Shown: positions 44,431 through 55,100, numbered from the stretch's first letter. The stretch is 64,000 bases of DNA from CBDDKS01 sp965230335 (GCA_965230335.1 CBDDKS010000006.1:2418001-2482000), one strand, 5' to 3'. Notes: generated from the sequence alone by a model not told the origin. Numbers and translations are program-made.

Positions 44431-45653
44431 TGACTAATATGCAGAAATTAATGGGATGGATTGATGACCGTTTTCCTTTAACAAAAGTATGGAATGAGCA
44501 TTTAGCTGAATATTATGCACCTAGGAATTTCAACTTTTGGTATTTCTTCGGCTCTTTGGCTTTGTTGGTTTTAGTGAATCAGTTGTTAACCGGTATCTGG
44601 TTAACGATGCACTATACCCCGTCTTCTGAAGGTGCTTACCAGTCGGTAGAATATATCATGCGTGATGTCCCTTATGGCTGGTTACTGAGATACATGCATG
44701 CCGATGGTGCTTCTGCATTTTTTATTGTGGTTTATCTGCATATGTTTAGAGGTATCATGTACGGCTCTTTCCGTAAGCCAAGGGAATTGGTCTGGTTGAT
44801 TGGTATGATGATTTTTGTATTATTAATGGCTGAAGCCTTTATGGGCTACTTATTACCATGGGGTAATATGTCCTATTGGGGTGCACAAGTGATTATCAAT
44901 TTATTCAGTGCAGTGCCCGTTTATGGTGAAGATTTGGTTCAATGGATTCGAGGTGATTACTTAATTTCTGGAGCAACACTGAATCGCTTTTTTGCGTTAC
45001 ATGTGGTTGCATTGCCAATTGCTTTATTGCTTATGGTCTTTTTGCATATTGTGGCATTACATGCTGTTGGCTCTAATAATCCTGATGGCGTTGAAATTAA
45101 AAAATTAAAAGATGATAAAGGCATCCCTTTGGATGGTATTCCATTTCATCCCTATTACACAGTGAAAGATATCGTTGGTGTTGCTGGTTTTATATTCATT
45201 TTTGCCTGGGTTATCTTTTATTTACCCGATGGTGGCGGTTATTTCCTTGAGCCACCCAATTTTACACCGGCCAATAATTTAAAAACGCCAGAACATATTG
45301 CTCCTGTTTGGTATTTTACGCCCTTTTATTCAATACTGCGTGCAGTACCAGATAAAGATTTGGGTGTTGTGGCCATGGCACTGTCACTGATCATTTTATT
45401 TTTATTGCCATGGTTAGATAGAAGTCCAGTGAAATCGATTCGCTATAAAGGACCTGTTTATAAATTGGGTTTAACCTTGTTTGTGATAGCTTTTGTGATT
45501 CTAGGATATTTAGGCATGAAGGCGCCTACGCCTGAAAGAACTTTGGTGGCACAAATATGTACTGTTTATTACTTCTTTTTCTTTATTCCATTTTTACCGT
45601 TTTACCATAAGTTTGATTCAACAAAACCTGTTCCTGAAAGGGTGACTCACTGA
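44430..45653 (+). CDS. petB: Cytochrome b subunit of the bc1 complex
   Basis: Diheme membrane core of complex III, 407 residues with about eight helices. Heme-ligand helices are visible (LLRYMHADGASAFFIVVYLH and RFFALHVVALPIALLLMVFLH). GYLLPWGNMSYWGA is the Qo-site region. The Qo motif here reads PVWYFTPFY; many alphaproteobacterial and mitochondrial enzymes have PEWY, while PVWY is a form I associate with gammaproteobacteria, so I do not regard it as odd. It overlaps petA and petC by one base each. Confidence 0.97.
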   Translation: MTNMQKLMGWIDDRFPLTKVWNEHLAEYYAPRNFNFWYFFGSLALLVLVNQLLTGIWLTMHYTPSSEGAYQSVEYIMRDVPYGWLLRYMHADGASAFFIVVYLHMFRGIMYGSFRKPRELVWLIGMMIFVLLMAEAFMGYLLPWGNMSYWGAQVIINLFSAVPVYGEDLVQWIRGDYLISGATLNRFFALHVVALPIALLLMVFLHIVALHAVGSNNPDGVEIKKLKDDKGIPLDGIPFHPYYTVKDIVGVAGFIFIFAWVIFYLPDGGGYFLEPPNFTPANNLKTPEHIAPVWYFTPFYSILRAVPDKDLGVVAMALSLIILFLLPWLDRSPVKSIRYKGPVYKLGLTLFVIAFVILGYLGMKAPTPERTLVAQICTVYYFFFFIPFLPFYHKFDSTKPVPERVTH

Positions 45654-46618
45654 TGAATATATTGAATAGCATATTATCTTTATTGGTTGGGCTTTGTTTC
45701 TCAGTGTTTGTACAGGCTGCGGGTGGTGGTCATTATTTACCACATGATCATGCGAATCTGCCAGAAGGTGAGAAAACCTCTTTACAAAAGGGCGCGCGTC
45801 TTTATATGGATTATTGTTTTGGATGCCACTCTTTAAAATTTCAACGCTATGGTCGTATGGCAAAAGATTTAGGTATATCTGAAGAAACATTATTAAATAA
45901 TTTTATCGTTGATGATGCCAAGCCAGGTGACTTAATGACTATTGCCATGTCAGATAATTACGCTGAGAACTGGTTCGGGACAATACCACCTGATTTAAGT
46001 GTGGTTGCCAGAGCTCGGGGAACGGACTGGTTATATAACTATCTTCGTGCTTTCTATAAAGATGACAATCCTGATCGTACCTATGGTTATAACAATACTG
46101 TTTTTAAAGATGTAGGTATGCCCCATGTATTAGAACCATTACAAGGCGTGCAAATAAAGACAGAACAAGTAGAAGTTCTCGAAAGTAAAATACTGGATGC
46201 AAGAAACACAATGTCTTCTGCAAATAGCATTAAGTCAGAAGCCAAGAATGCACTGGATAAAAGTAAAAAGAAAAAAACAGATAGAAATACTGTTAATGAC
46301 TTAGAAAAAAAATACAAAGAAGCTAAAAAAAATGCTAAAAAAGTAAAGAAAGAGCAAGAAAAAATCATTAAACAATATGAAAAAGAGTTGATAAAGCTAT
46401 CTAAAAACGGTCAATATTTTAAGTTGGTTTCTGATGGTTTATTAAGCCCGCAAGAATACGATGACGCTATGAGAGATCTCGTCAATTTCCTTGACTATAC
46501 GGGTGAGCCAGCAAAACTCGAACGTAAAAGTATGGGTGTGTATGTCCTTTTATTTATCTTTATCTTTTTTGTATTCGCTTATTTATTGAAAAAAGAATAC
46601 TGGCGTGATATTCATTGA
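45653..46618 (+). CDS. petC: Cytochrome c1 with a long coiled-coil insertion
   Basis: Heme c subunit of bc1, 321 residues against roughly 230-260 in relatives. A signal peptide ends near residue 22 (FVQAAGGG). The heme is bound by Cys55-x2-Cys58-His59 (YCFGCHSLKFQRYGRMA), and the axial Met is Met156 in KDVGMPHVLEPLQG. Residues about 168-252 are an extra segment rich in Lys and Glu with heptad-like spacing (KKKYKEAKKNAKKVKKEQEK-type runs near 218-240). The normal C-terminal part then resumes: LSPQEYDDAMRDLVNFLDYT, one membrane helix (about 295-312) and KKEYWRDIH. The frame is intact, so the insertion is translated. It is the last gene of petABC. Confidence 0.95.
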   Translation: MNILNSILSLLVGLCFSVFVQAAGGGHYLPHDHANLPEGEKTSLQKGARLYMDYCFGCHSLKFQRYGRMAKDLGISEETLLNNFIVDDAKPGDLMTIAMSDNYAENWFGTIPPDLSVVARARGTDWLYNYLRAFYKDDNPDRTYGYNNTVFKDVGMPHVLEPLQGVQIKTEQVEVLESKILDARNTMSSANSIKSEAKNALDKSKKKKTDRNTVNDLEKKYKEAKKNAKKVKKEQEKIIKQYEKELIKLSKNGQYFKLVSDGLLSPQEYDDAMRDLVNFLDYTGEPAKLERKSMGVYVLLFIFIFFVFAYLLKKEYWRDIH

Positions 46619-46688
46619 TTGCATGAAATCATGCATATATAACAATCTGGTTATTTAAGTTTGTTTTACTTTTTGGAGACTTTGTCCT

Positions 46689-47327
46689 ATGGTGGTTGTA
46701 ACTAAACGCTCTCTTATGACACTTTATACAGGTGCCGATGATATAGATAGTCATCAGGTTAGAATAGTGCTTGCAGAAAAAGGCGTTAATTACGAATCAA
46801 TTGAAGTTACTGAAGAATATCAGCCGGAAGATTTAATTGATTTAAATCCTTATAACTCTGTGCCAACCTTGGTTGACAGAGAACTTGTTTTGTTTGAAGC
46901 AGCTATTATTACTGAATATTTAGATGAACGTTTTCCTCATCCACCATTAATGCCGGTTTATCCTGTTGCTCGAGCGAGATCGAGGTTGATGATGCATCGG
47001 GTAGAAAAAGATTGGTATAGCCTGCTCAATACTATTTTTACAGCAAAAGAAAAAGAAATTGAACAGGCAAAAAAAGAATTAAAAGAAAGTTTAATTACTT
47101 TAGCACCTGTTTTTGCCGAAACCCCTTTTTTCTTAAGCGAAGAATTTTCGTTGGTTGATTGCTGTTTAGCACCGTTACTCTGGCGTTTAGAGTCCCTCGA
47201 TATTCATTTGAGTGGACGGGGAGCAAAAGAAGTCAATGGTTATATGGAGCGTTTGTTTGAACGAGAATCTTTTCAGGCAAGTTTAACTGCTGCAGAAAGA
47301 GAATTACGGCCTTCTTCTGTGGCTTGA
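46689..47327 (+). CDS. sspA: Stringent starvation protein A
   Basis: Glutathione S-transferase-fold protein that binds RNA polymerase, 212 residues. An N-terminal thioredoxin-like domain (LYTGADDIDSHQVRIVLAEK, NPYNSVPTLVDRELVLFEAA) and a helical C-terminal domain are seen. It follows petC by 70 bp; petABC-sspA-sspB is a conserved order in non-enteric gammaproteobacteria. Confidence 0.94.
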   Translation: MVVVTKRSLMTLYTGADDIDSHQVRIVLAEKGVNYESIEVTEEYQPEDLIDLNPYNSVPTLVDRELVLFEAAIITEYLDERFPHPPLMPVYPVARARSRLMMHRVEKDWYSLLNTIFTAKEKEIEQAKKELKESLITLAPVFAETPFFLSEEFSLVDCCLAPLLWRLESLDIHLSGRGAKEVNGYMERLFERESFQASLTAAERELRPSSVA

Positions 47328-47345
47328 TAATTTAATAAAACAATA

Positions 47346-47786
47346 ATGCAATCATTTTCCAGTAATAAACCCTATTTATTAAGAGCTATCTATGAATGGC
47401 TTTTAGATAATGAAGTGACACCTTACTTAATTGTTAATGCACAGATAGAGAATGTTGTTGTACCTGAAGAGCATATCAATAATGGTGAAATTATTTTAAA
47501 TATTTCTCCAAGTGCAGTACAAAACCTGGTTATGGCAAACGATAAAGTACATTTTAGTGCTCGCTTTTCTGGTCAACCACGTAATATTTATTTACCGATT
47601 GAATCTATTGTGGCTGTTTTTGCTAAAGAAAACGGTTTGGGTATGTCTTTTGTCGATATGGATGATAGTACAGAATTTTCTTCTGGTGATACAGTGGAAA
47701 ATGTTGATGAACAAACATTGGTTGATGAAAAGGAAATAAAAAACAAAGAAGTGACAGGAAAAAGTCATCTAAAAGTGGTTAAATAA
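47346..47786 (+). CDS. sspB: ClpXP protease specificity-enhancing factor SspB
   Basis: Adaptor delivering ssrA-tagged proteins to ClpXP, 146 residues. The N-terminal folded domain has SNKPYLLRAIYEWLLDNEVT and PSAVQNLVMANDKVHFSARF. The acidic linker ends in a ClpX-binding tail (KSHLKVVK). It is 18 nt downstream of sspA in the same operon. Confidence 0.95.
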   Translation: MQSFSSNKPYLLRAIYEWLLDNEVTPYLIVNAQIENVVVPEEHINNGEIILNISPSAVQNLVMANDKVHFSARFSGQPRNIYLPIESIVAVFAKENGLGMSFVDMDDSTEFSSGDTVENVDEQTLVDEKEIKNKEVTGKSHLKVVK

Positions 47787-47810
47787 TTTTAGATTATAGT
47801 AAGGACTGTT

Positions 47811-47852
47811 GCTCTATTAACATTACCCAATACCTGAATGTTTTAATAGAGC
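47811..47852. terminator. Hairpin across the convergent sspB/prlC ends
   Basis: Arms 47811-47824 (GCTCTATTAACATT) and 47837-47852 pair with a 2-nt bulge. The right arm lies within the last codons of prlC. No T-run is present, so its role in termination is uncertain. Confidence 0.4.
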
Positions 47853-49895
47853 ATCAATGGATGGCTCTCTGCCTCGGAAGTCTTTAAATAACTTCATAGC
47901 TGGTTGTGAACCACCTTTTTGTAATATGGATTTTAAAAATCTATAGCCGACGCTTTTGTTGAAAACGCCATCTTCTTCAAATTTGGCAAAAGCATCTGCA
48001 CTTAACACTTCGGCCCATTTGTAACTGTAATAGCCTGCAGAATAACCACCTGCAAAAATATGTGAAAAGCTATGTTGAAACCTATTCCAGCTGGGCGGGA
48101 TAACCACTGCGATGTGTTCACGCACATTATCCAATGTGTCCTGAATAAAATGATTGATATTATCTTTATATTCACAGTGAATTCTGAAATCAAATAAAGA
48201 AAATTCCAATTGTCTTAACATTTGCATGGCTGACTGAAAATTTTTGGCATCTAATAACTTTTGACGTAATTCTTCAGGTAATGGCAGCCCTGTTTCATAG
48301 TGTTCAGAAATTTTATCTAGTCCTTCTTTCTGATAGCAGAAATTTTCCATAAATTGGCTGGGTAGTTCTACTGCATCCCATTCGACACCTCTTATTCCTG
48401 AGGCTCCCAAGTATTCTATTTGTGTTAGCATATGGTGTAAACCATGGCCAAATTCATGAAATAAGGTGACAACATCGTCATGGGTCAGTAATGTTGTTTT
48501 TCCACCAATAGGCGGGTTGAAATTGCAGGTTAAAAAAGCAACCGGTGCCTGTAAATCGCCATTGGAAAAACGAAAACGACTACAAAAATCAGCCATCCAG
48601 GCGCCGCCTCGTTTATGGCCACGAGCATAAAGATCAAGATAAAATCTTGCTACGTGAGCCCCTTCATTATTATAAATTTCAAATAAGCGAACATCGGAAT
48701 GCCAACGCTCAAAAGGTTCAGTAACTTCTTTGACAGAAATAGAATAGAGTTGATGTACTATGTCAAAAAGTCCATTTAATACCTTATCAACCGGAAAAAA
48801 ACGACGCAACTCTTCCTGTGAAAGAGAGTAACGTTGTAATTTTAATTTTTCACTGGCATACATAATATCCCATGGTTTAAGTGGATAAAGTCCCAGTTCT
48901 TTTTTTGCAAATTCCTGTAATTCTGCCAGCTCTTTTTCAGCTTGATTTTTGGAGTTTTCAGCAAGTTCATAAAGAAAACCTAAAACCTGTTCTTTGGACT
49001 CAGCCATTTTACTGGCAAGAGACAGTTCGGCATAATCATTAAATTCCAGTAATTTTGCCAATTCATCTCTCAGCTCTATTAACTCATCCATTATTTTTTT
49101 ATTACAAAATTTTTGTGACTCACTTTGTTGAGAGGCTCGCGTAGTGTATGCTCGATAGATTTCGTATCTTAACTGTTCGTTATCAGCATGTGTCATTACA
49201 GCATGATAGCAAGGGTATTCGAGATTCAGTAAGTAGCCTTCCAGTTGTGTATTGTCAGAAAGATTTTTTTGCTCCAGATTATGTTTGAGTAAATCCAGAG
49301 TGGATATTGGCAGGCCTTCCAGGCCTTCTTTGGTTTCATAATGTTTGCTCCACTCCATAGTAGCATCCAATAGATTTTGTTCAAACTTTGATGAAAGCTC
49401 AGACAAACGTTTTTGGATTTGACTGTATCTTTTTTGTTTATCTTCAGAGAGGGAAACACCTGAGAGTTTAAAGTCTCTTAATTCATCTTCTAAAATTTTT
49501 ATTTGAGTCGAATTAAGTTCTAAATTATCCCGGTTTTCATATAAAGCTTTTGTTGCTTTGTAAAGGGATTGATTTTGACCTAACCAGGTACCATAATCTG
49601 ACAATAAAGAAAGGCACTCGTCATACGCAGTACGAAGATCCTCTGAATTAACAACGGCATTGAGATGTGAAATGGGAGACCAGCTGCGATCCAATTGGTT
49701 GCCCATTTGCTCCAGGGGAAGCATCAGGTTTTCCCAGGTTGGTTCCTGAAGACTTTTGAGTAATGTGATAATGTTTTTTTTGTGCTCAGAAAGCAAGTGT
49801 TGAATTGCTGGCACAACGTGTTTGGCCTGAATTTCAGAGAATTTGGGCAAATCTCCAATATTTAATAAGGGATTATTGGTTAAAGTATTACTCAT
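47823..49895 (-). CDS. prlC: Oligopeptidase A (M3 family metallopeptidase)
   Basis: Cytosolic zinc oligopeptidase that degrades signal peptides and peptides released by proteases. It has 690 residues, close to 680 in E. coli. The zinc motif is VTLFHEFGHGLHHMLTQ (HExxH), with the downstream Glu in GVEWDAVELPSQFMEN. The N-terminal NPLLNIGDLPKFSEIQAKHV is typical. It converges with sspB and diverges from gor. Confidence 0.95.
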   Translation of the reverse strand: MSNTLTNNPLLNIGDLPKFSEIQAKHVVPAIQHLLSEHKKNIITLLKSLQEPTWENLMLPLEQMGNQLDRSWSPISHLNAVVNSEDLRTAYDECLSLLSDYGTWLGQNQSLYKATKALYENRDNLELNSTQIKILEDELRDFKLSGVSLSEDKQKRYSQIQKRLSELSSKFEQNLLDATMEWSKHYETKEGLEGLPISTLDLLKHNLEQKNLSDNTQLEGYLLNLEYPCYHAVMTHADNEQLRYEIYRAYTTRASQQSESQKFCNKKIMDELIELRDELAKLLEFNDYAELSLASKMAESKEQVLGFLYELAENSKNQAEKELAELQEFAKKELGLYPLKPWDIMYASEKLKLQRYSLSQEELRRFFPVDKVLNGLFDIVHQLYSISVKEVTEPFERWHSDVRLFEIYNNEGAHVARFYLDLYARGHKRGGAWMADFCSRFRFSNGDLQAPVAFLTCNFNPPIGGKTTLLTHDDVVTLFHEFGHGLHHMLTQIEYLGASGIRGVEWDAVELPSQFMENFCYQKEGLDKISEHYETGLPLPEELRQKLLDAKNFQSAMQMLRQLEFSLFDFRIHCEYKDNINHFIQDTLDNVREHIAVVIPPSWNRFQHSFSHIFAGGYSAGYYSYKWAEVLSADAFAKFEEDGVFNKSVGYRFLKSILQKGGSQPAMKLFKDFRGREPSIDALLKHSGIG

Positions 49896-50164
49896 TTAAA
49901 TCAATCCTGTTAATATGGGTGAATCAAACATTTATACTCGAATAGCTTGAATATTTTGGTGTGTCTCTTTGTATAATAAGAGTCTTTACCATTCATGGAG
50001 TGATGTCAATCCCTTTGGAGATATCTGACTCTATAAAAGCCACTAGATTATCATTTTGATAATGAATACTGTGGAGAGGTAGAGCAAATATTGGGAATTA
50101 ATATTGAGAGTCAATTTGGGTATATCGATCAGTTTTGTATTTTGTACTCAACTCTGGAGTAAAT

Positions 50165-51514
50165 ATGTCAAATTTTGATTTCGATTATTTAGTATTAGGT
50201 GCTGGTAGTGGTGGTATCGCTACTGCGAATCGTGCAGCCAGTTTTGGTAAACGCTGTGCAGTGATTGAATCACAGGATATTGGGGGGACATGCGTTAATC
50301 GTGGTTGTGTTCCTAAAAAGGTGATGTGGTATGCCGGTCAGGTAGCTGAAGCACTCAGTTTTGCGCCAGATTATGGATTTAATACACAAATACAGGGTTT
50401 TGACTGGTCGACATTAACGGCCAACCGTACGGCTTACATAGAGCGAATACACCAGTCTTATCAAAAGCAAATGGAGCGCCATAATATTCAAAAATTATCT
50501 GGAGTTGGTCGATTTCATGATAGTCATAGTCTGGAAGTGGATGGCCAGATTTATAGTGGAGAACATATTGTGGTAGCAACAGGCGCCTATCCTGTGATTC
50601 CTGATATTCCAGGTGCCGAATTGGGTATCACCTCCGACGGTTTTTTTGCATTAGAAGAGCAGCCTAAGCGGGTGGCTATTGTTGGTGCCGGTTATATCGC
50701 TGTTGAATTAGCGGGTGTTATGCAGGCATTGGGTAGTGAAACCACATTGCTGATAAGAGGAGCAAAAGTACTGAAAAACTTCGATAGTATTATTTCAGAA
50801 TCATTAACTGAGGAAATAGACCAATCTGACATAGTGCTCCAGAAAAATACCAGTGTACAGGCTTTGAAGGAGACAGAAACGGGTATTGTTATAGAAAGTA
50901 ATCATGGTGAACTGGGATCGTTTGATCAGGTAATTTGGGCGATTGGGCGTAGACCGGCTACACAAGATTTGAACTTAGAGGCTGCAGGTGTTGAGTTGAA
51001 TCAACAAGGGTTCATTCAAGTCGATGCATTGCATAACACCAGCCAATCTCGTATTTATGCCATAGGTGATAATACGGGGGAAACAGCATTAACACCTTTG
51101 GCTGTAGCCAATGGACGTCGTTTAGCGGAACGTTTATTTAATGATCATTGTATTGAAGCAACACAAAAATGTTTAATTCCTAGTGTTGTTTTTAGTCATC
51201 CTCCCGTAGCAACGATAGGTTTGACAGAAAAAGAAGCTATTCAACAGTTTGGTGAGAAAGAGGTGACTGTTTATCAAACTGCGTTTACAGCAATGTATTC
51301 TGCCATTACTCAGCATCGACAAAAAACACATATGAAATTGATATGCACAGGAGCTGATCAGAAAATCCAGGGGTTACATATGTTAGGTTTTAATGCTGAT
51401 GAAATTTTGCAAGGGTTTGCTGTAGCGATTACCATGGGTGCAACAAAAGCTGACTTTGACCGGACGCTGGCGATTCATCCAACATCAGGAGAAGAATGGG
51501 TGACTATGACTTGA
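50165..51514 (+). CDS. gor: Glutathione-disulfide reductase
   Basis: FAD- and NADPH-dependent reductase of 449 residues. The FAD motif is YLVLGAGSGGIATANRAAS, and the redox cysteines are in GGTCVNRGCVPKKVMWYAGQ. The NADPH-binding loop is AIVGAGYIAVELAGVMQAL, and the C-terminal catalytic His is in IHPTSGEEWVTM. The start at 50165 follows GGAG; the upstream in-frame ATG at 50135 would place ten residues before the FAD domain. Confidence 0.95.
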   Translation: MSNFDFDYLVLGAGSGGIATANRAASFGKRCAVIESQDIGGTCVNRGCVPKKVMWYAGQVAEALSFAPDYGFNTQIQGFDWSTLTANRTAYIERIHQSYQKQMERHNIQKLSGVGRFHDSHSLEVDGQIYSGEHIVVATGAYPVIPDIPGAELGITSDGFFALEEQPKRVAIVGAGYIAVELAGVMQALGSETTLLIRGAKVLKNFDSIISESLTEEIDQSDIVLQKNTSVQALKETETGIVIESNHGELGSFDQVIWAIGRRPATQDLNLEAAGVELNQQGFIQVDALHNTSQSRIYAIGDNTGETALTPLAVANGRRLAERLFNDHCIEATQKCLIPSVVFSHPPVATIGLTEKEAIQQFGEKEVTVYQTAFTAMYSAITQHRQKTHMKLICTGADQKIQGLHMLGFNADEILQGFAVAITMGATKADFDRTLAIHPTSGEEWVTMT

Positions 51515-51579
51515 ATATAAGGTATAAGTCAGAGTCTCTTAGATCCTATACGTTTTGACAGAAATCGGAGAAAACTATT

Positions 51580-52107
51580 TTGCCAATAAAAGTTTTTGAA
51601 AATAACCAGCCACAATTAGGTCAGCAAGTGTTTGTTGATGACTCTGCCGTTGTTATTGGTGATGTGGTGATTGGTGATGACAGTTCGATTTGGCCTATGG
51701 CAGTGGTGAGAGGTGATGTGAATGCAATTGTGATTGGCGAAAGAACCAGTATTCAAGACGGTGCCGTTTGTCATGTGACTCATGATAGTACTTACTATCC
51801 GGGAGGTTATGCATTATCTGTGGGAAATGATGTGACTGTTGGTCATAAAGCTATTTTACATGGGTGTCACATTCATGATTACGCACTTATTGGAATGGGG
51901 GCTGTGGTTATGGATAATGCTGTTATAGAGCCTCATACGATTTTAGGAGCAAACAGTGTAGTGCCGCCTGGAAAGGTACTAGAAGGAGGGCATTTATGGG
52001 TGGGATCTCCCGCTCGAAAAATACGTTGTTTAACAGAGGAAGAATTGGATTTTTTAAAATATTCTGCTGAACATTATGTTCGTTTAAAAAATAAATATTT
52101 AACCTGA
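51580..52107 (+). CDS. Gamma-class carbonic anhydrase family protein (YrdA-like)
   Basis: Left-handed beta-helix hexapeptide-repeat protein, 175 residues. Repeats such as VVIGDVVIGDDSSIWPMAVV and IVIGERTSIQDGAV form the coils. The three metal-binding His are visible in VCHVTHDS and VTVGHKAILHGCHI. The start is TTG at 51580, with GGAG about 8 nt upstream. It lies 65 bp after gor on the same strand and ends at a strong terminator. Catalytic activity is unproven in this subfamily. Confidence 0.9.
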   Translation: MPIKVFENNQPQLGQQVFVDDSAVVIGDVVIGDDSSIWPMAVVRGDVNAIVIGERTSIQDGAVCHVTHDSTYYPGGYALSVGNDVTVGHKAILHGCHIHDYALIGMGAVVMDNAVIEPHTILGANSVVPPGKVLEGGHLWVGSPARKIRCLTEEELDFLKYSAEHYVRLKNKYLT

Positions 52108-52142
52108 ATTCTGGATAAGAAAAGTTCACATTAATTGGATAA

Positions 52143-52170
52143 AAAAAACCGGTCTGAAGACCGGTTTTTT
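52143..52170. terminator. Bidirectional terminator between the carbonic-anhydrase-like gene and rne
   Basis: Arms 52143-52154 (AAAAAACCGGTC) and 52159-52170 are exact complements around a TGAA loop. A-run and T-run on the two sides allow it to end both convergent transcripts. Confidence 0.9.
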
Positions 52171-52195
52171 ATTTTCTCAGTCAAATGAATCACTA

Positions 52196-55100
52196 CTAGG
52201 AAGATATAGCAGATTCTGTTTCTGGATGATTTTCTTCAGGTTTTGTTGCAGGACTATGACTGATTGATGACGCTTGTTCCTGCTCAATTTGAATAATAGG
52301 CCCGGTATGAGCAGGTACTTTAATAAAGTTGGAAAAGTCCACAGGTTCCAACTGACCTATTGATGCAGGTTTTGCAGCAGGTGCTGAGCTATTTTGTGAG
52401 CTTGGAATGTTGTTATGATGGTTTTTTACATGGGATGACATTTCTGCTGTTTTATGATTAGCATTAGATAAGTCAGGCGACACATTTTCTGATGATACAC
52501 GATGCTCTTGTGTTGTTGCAGTGTTTTCCTCACTCGATGAAGAGGGAAGTGTTTCCTGCAGATTAATTTGAGCTGTTTTATTTTTTTCGAGTTCTTTCTT
52601 TTGATCGTTGGATTGTGTGTCGGCATCGTTTACTTTTACAGTTTGTTGCATAGCCGCTTTTGCTTCTTGATAATCTTTTAAAGAATTAGATTTAAAGTTA
52701 GAGGGAACATTAGAAGCTTCAGGTATATTATCCTGCTGCTGCCGGCGCTGTTGTTGCTGCTGTTGCTGTTGTTGCTGTTGTTGCTGTTGTTGCGGTTGCT
52801 GTTGTTGCGGTTGCTGATGTTGCTGACGTTGTTGCTGCTGATGTTGCTGCTGCTGATGTTGCTGCTGATGTTGTTGCTGATGTTGTTGCTGCTGATGTTG
52901 TTGCTGCTGATGTTGTTGCTGCTGATGTTGTTGCTGCTGATGTTGTTGCTGCGGTTGATGTTGCTGCTGCGGTTGATGTTGCTGCTGCGGTTGATGTTGC
53001 TGATGTTGCTGCTGCGGTTGATGTTGTTGTTGCTGCTGATGTTGCTGTGGTTGCGGTTGACGTTGCTGCTGTGGCCGACGTTGTTGTTGCTGATGTTGTG
53101 GTAAATATGGTTGTTGCTGATAATTTGAATGATTTGGATTCATTGACTCTGCTTGAGGTTGTTGAGTCTCATAGTCAGAGTGATTGCCTAGTTTTTTATT
53201 GCGACGGCGATTTTTGCTTTGTTCAGATAATCGGTTTGATCGATTATCCCTTTGAGGTTTTTCCGGGTGAGGTCCACGATGGTCATAAGATTCATTATGT
53301 GGGTATTGATGATGATTTTGTTGCGCTCTTTCAGATGGATCATAGTTTTGATGCGCCTGATTTTGGGACGGCATAGGGTTATGATAATTTGGCTTAGGCT
53401 GCCTATCTGAAAAGGATGCATTATTGTAATTTTTGTTTTGATGATTTTGTCGACGCTTTTTTGAATGATGAGAAGTATTTTGACGTTGTTTATGATGTTT
53501 TTTGTTTTTGTTATGTTTTTTATTCTGATAAGAAGAGGCATCAGGAGACGAGTCTTTTTTAGGTGTACTTTCTTTTGCTGGAGGTTGCTGATTTGAGCCG
53601 GAAGAGAAAAAAGCCGCAATACGTTTCATTAAGCTAGGCTTGCTTTTCTCTGGTGTTTTTTGAGTAGGAGATGGTGATGTAGGTGCTTGAATATTTTGTA
53701 CAGCGGGCGTTTCTGTTGACTGGCGTTCAGCAGGAGCAACATATCTTTCAGGTTTATCGTTAGAAACACTTTCTGCTTCCATCGTTAATTCATAGCTTCT
53801 TTGCTCAGGTGTTTCATCCTGTTTTAGGCGGATGATTTCAAAGTGAGGTGTTTCCAGCTCTGGTTTGGGGATCAAGACAACTTTTACATTACGACGTTTT
53901 TCAATAGCTGCGATAATTTTTCTTTTTTCATTTAATAAAAAGGTAGCAACATTCACCGGCACAAATGCCTGAATTTGACTCGACGATTCTTTGGTGGCTT
54001 CTTCTTCAATCAATCTGAAAATAGATAAAGACAATGATTGAATATCTCTAATTCTGCCAACACCATTACAGCGGGGGCAGGTATGCTGACTGGACTCTCC
54101 GAGAGAAGGTTTCAGTCTTTGTCGGGACATTTCCAAAAGGCCAAAGCGAGAAATACGGCCAACCTGCACACGTGCACGATCACGTTGTAAGGCTTCTTTT
54201 AGTACATTTTCAACCTGTCTCTGGTTTTTGAAAGGTGTCATGTCAATGAAATCAATAACAATTAAACCACCAATATCCCTCAGACGTAACTGGCGTGCAA
54301 TTTCCTGGGCTGCTTCAATATTGGTGTTTAATGCCGTTTCTTCTATATCAGCTCCTTTGGTTGCACGAGCCGAGTTGATATCAATTGAAATCATGGCTTC
54401 AGTTGGGTCTATGACAATAGAGCCACCGGAAGGTAACTGCACTTCTCTTTGGAAAGCAGATTCAATTTGAGCCTCAATTTGATAACGGTTAAATAAGGGG
54501 GTTTCCCTATCGGTGTAGAGTTTAATACGGTTGACAAAATCAGGTCTGATTAATTCCAGAGTACTTTTGATACGTTCGAAAGCTTCTTGTTTATCAACAA
54601 TAATTTCGCCGATATTGGGGCGCAATGAGTCTCTTACAGAACGAATTAATACATCACTTTCCTGATGAATCAGGAAAGGGGCAGGTCGTTGTGCTGCTGC
54701 ATCTGTAATAGCACTCCATAGGCTCAGTAATACACTTAAATCCCATTGCAATTCTTCGCTGTTACGTCCTACACCAGCGGTTCTAACAATGCACCCCATG
54801 CCTTTAGGCACATTGATCTGCCGCATGGCTTCTTTTAATTCATCTCTATCATCGCCCTCAATACGTCTTGAAATTCCACCTGCACGGGGGTTATTGGGCA
54901 TTAATACCATGTAGCAGCCAGCTAAACTGATAAAAGAGGTTAAAGCGGCGCCTTTTTGTCCGCGTTCTTCTTTATCAATCTGTACAATGATTTCCTGACC
55001 TTCAGAAACGGCTTCTCTGATATCCAAACGCCGGCCCTGGGGGAGCCCTTTTTTGAAATATTCACGGGAAATTTCTTTAAGAGGTAAAAAACCATGGCGT

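Noticed and set aside
45280..45360. PVWY instead of PEWY at the Qo site of cytochrome b.
   Set aside because: I regard PVWY as a normal variant in gammaproteobacteria, so it is not a sign of altered function.
52115..52133. A 19-bp match (18 identical) to the inner edge of the left arm of the MITE-like element at 23031-23049.
   Set aside because: It lacks the terminal bases of the element and has no inverted partner. In an AT-rich 64-kb window a match of this length with one mismatch can arise by chance.
52751..53104. A 117-residue leucine/methionine-rich ORF opposite rne.
   Set aside because: It is the antisense reading of the CAN triplet array; it has no ribosome-binding site and no non-repeat sequence.
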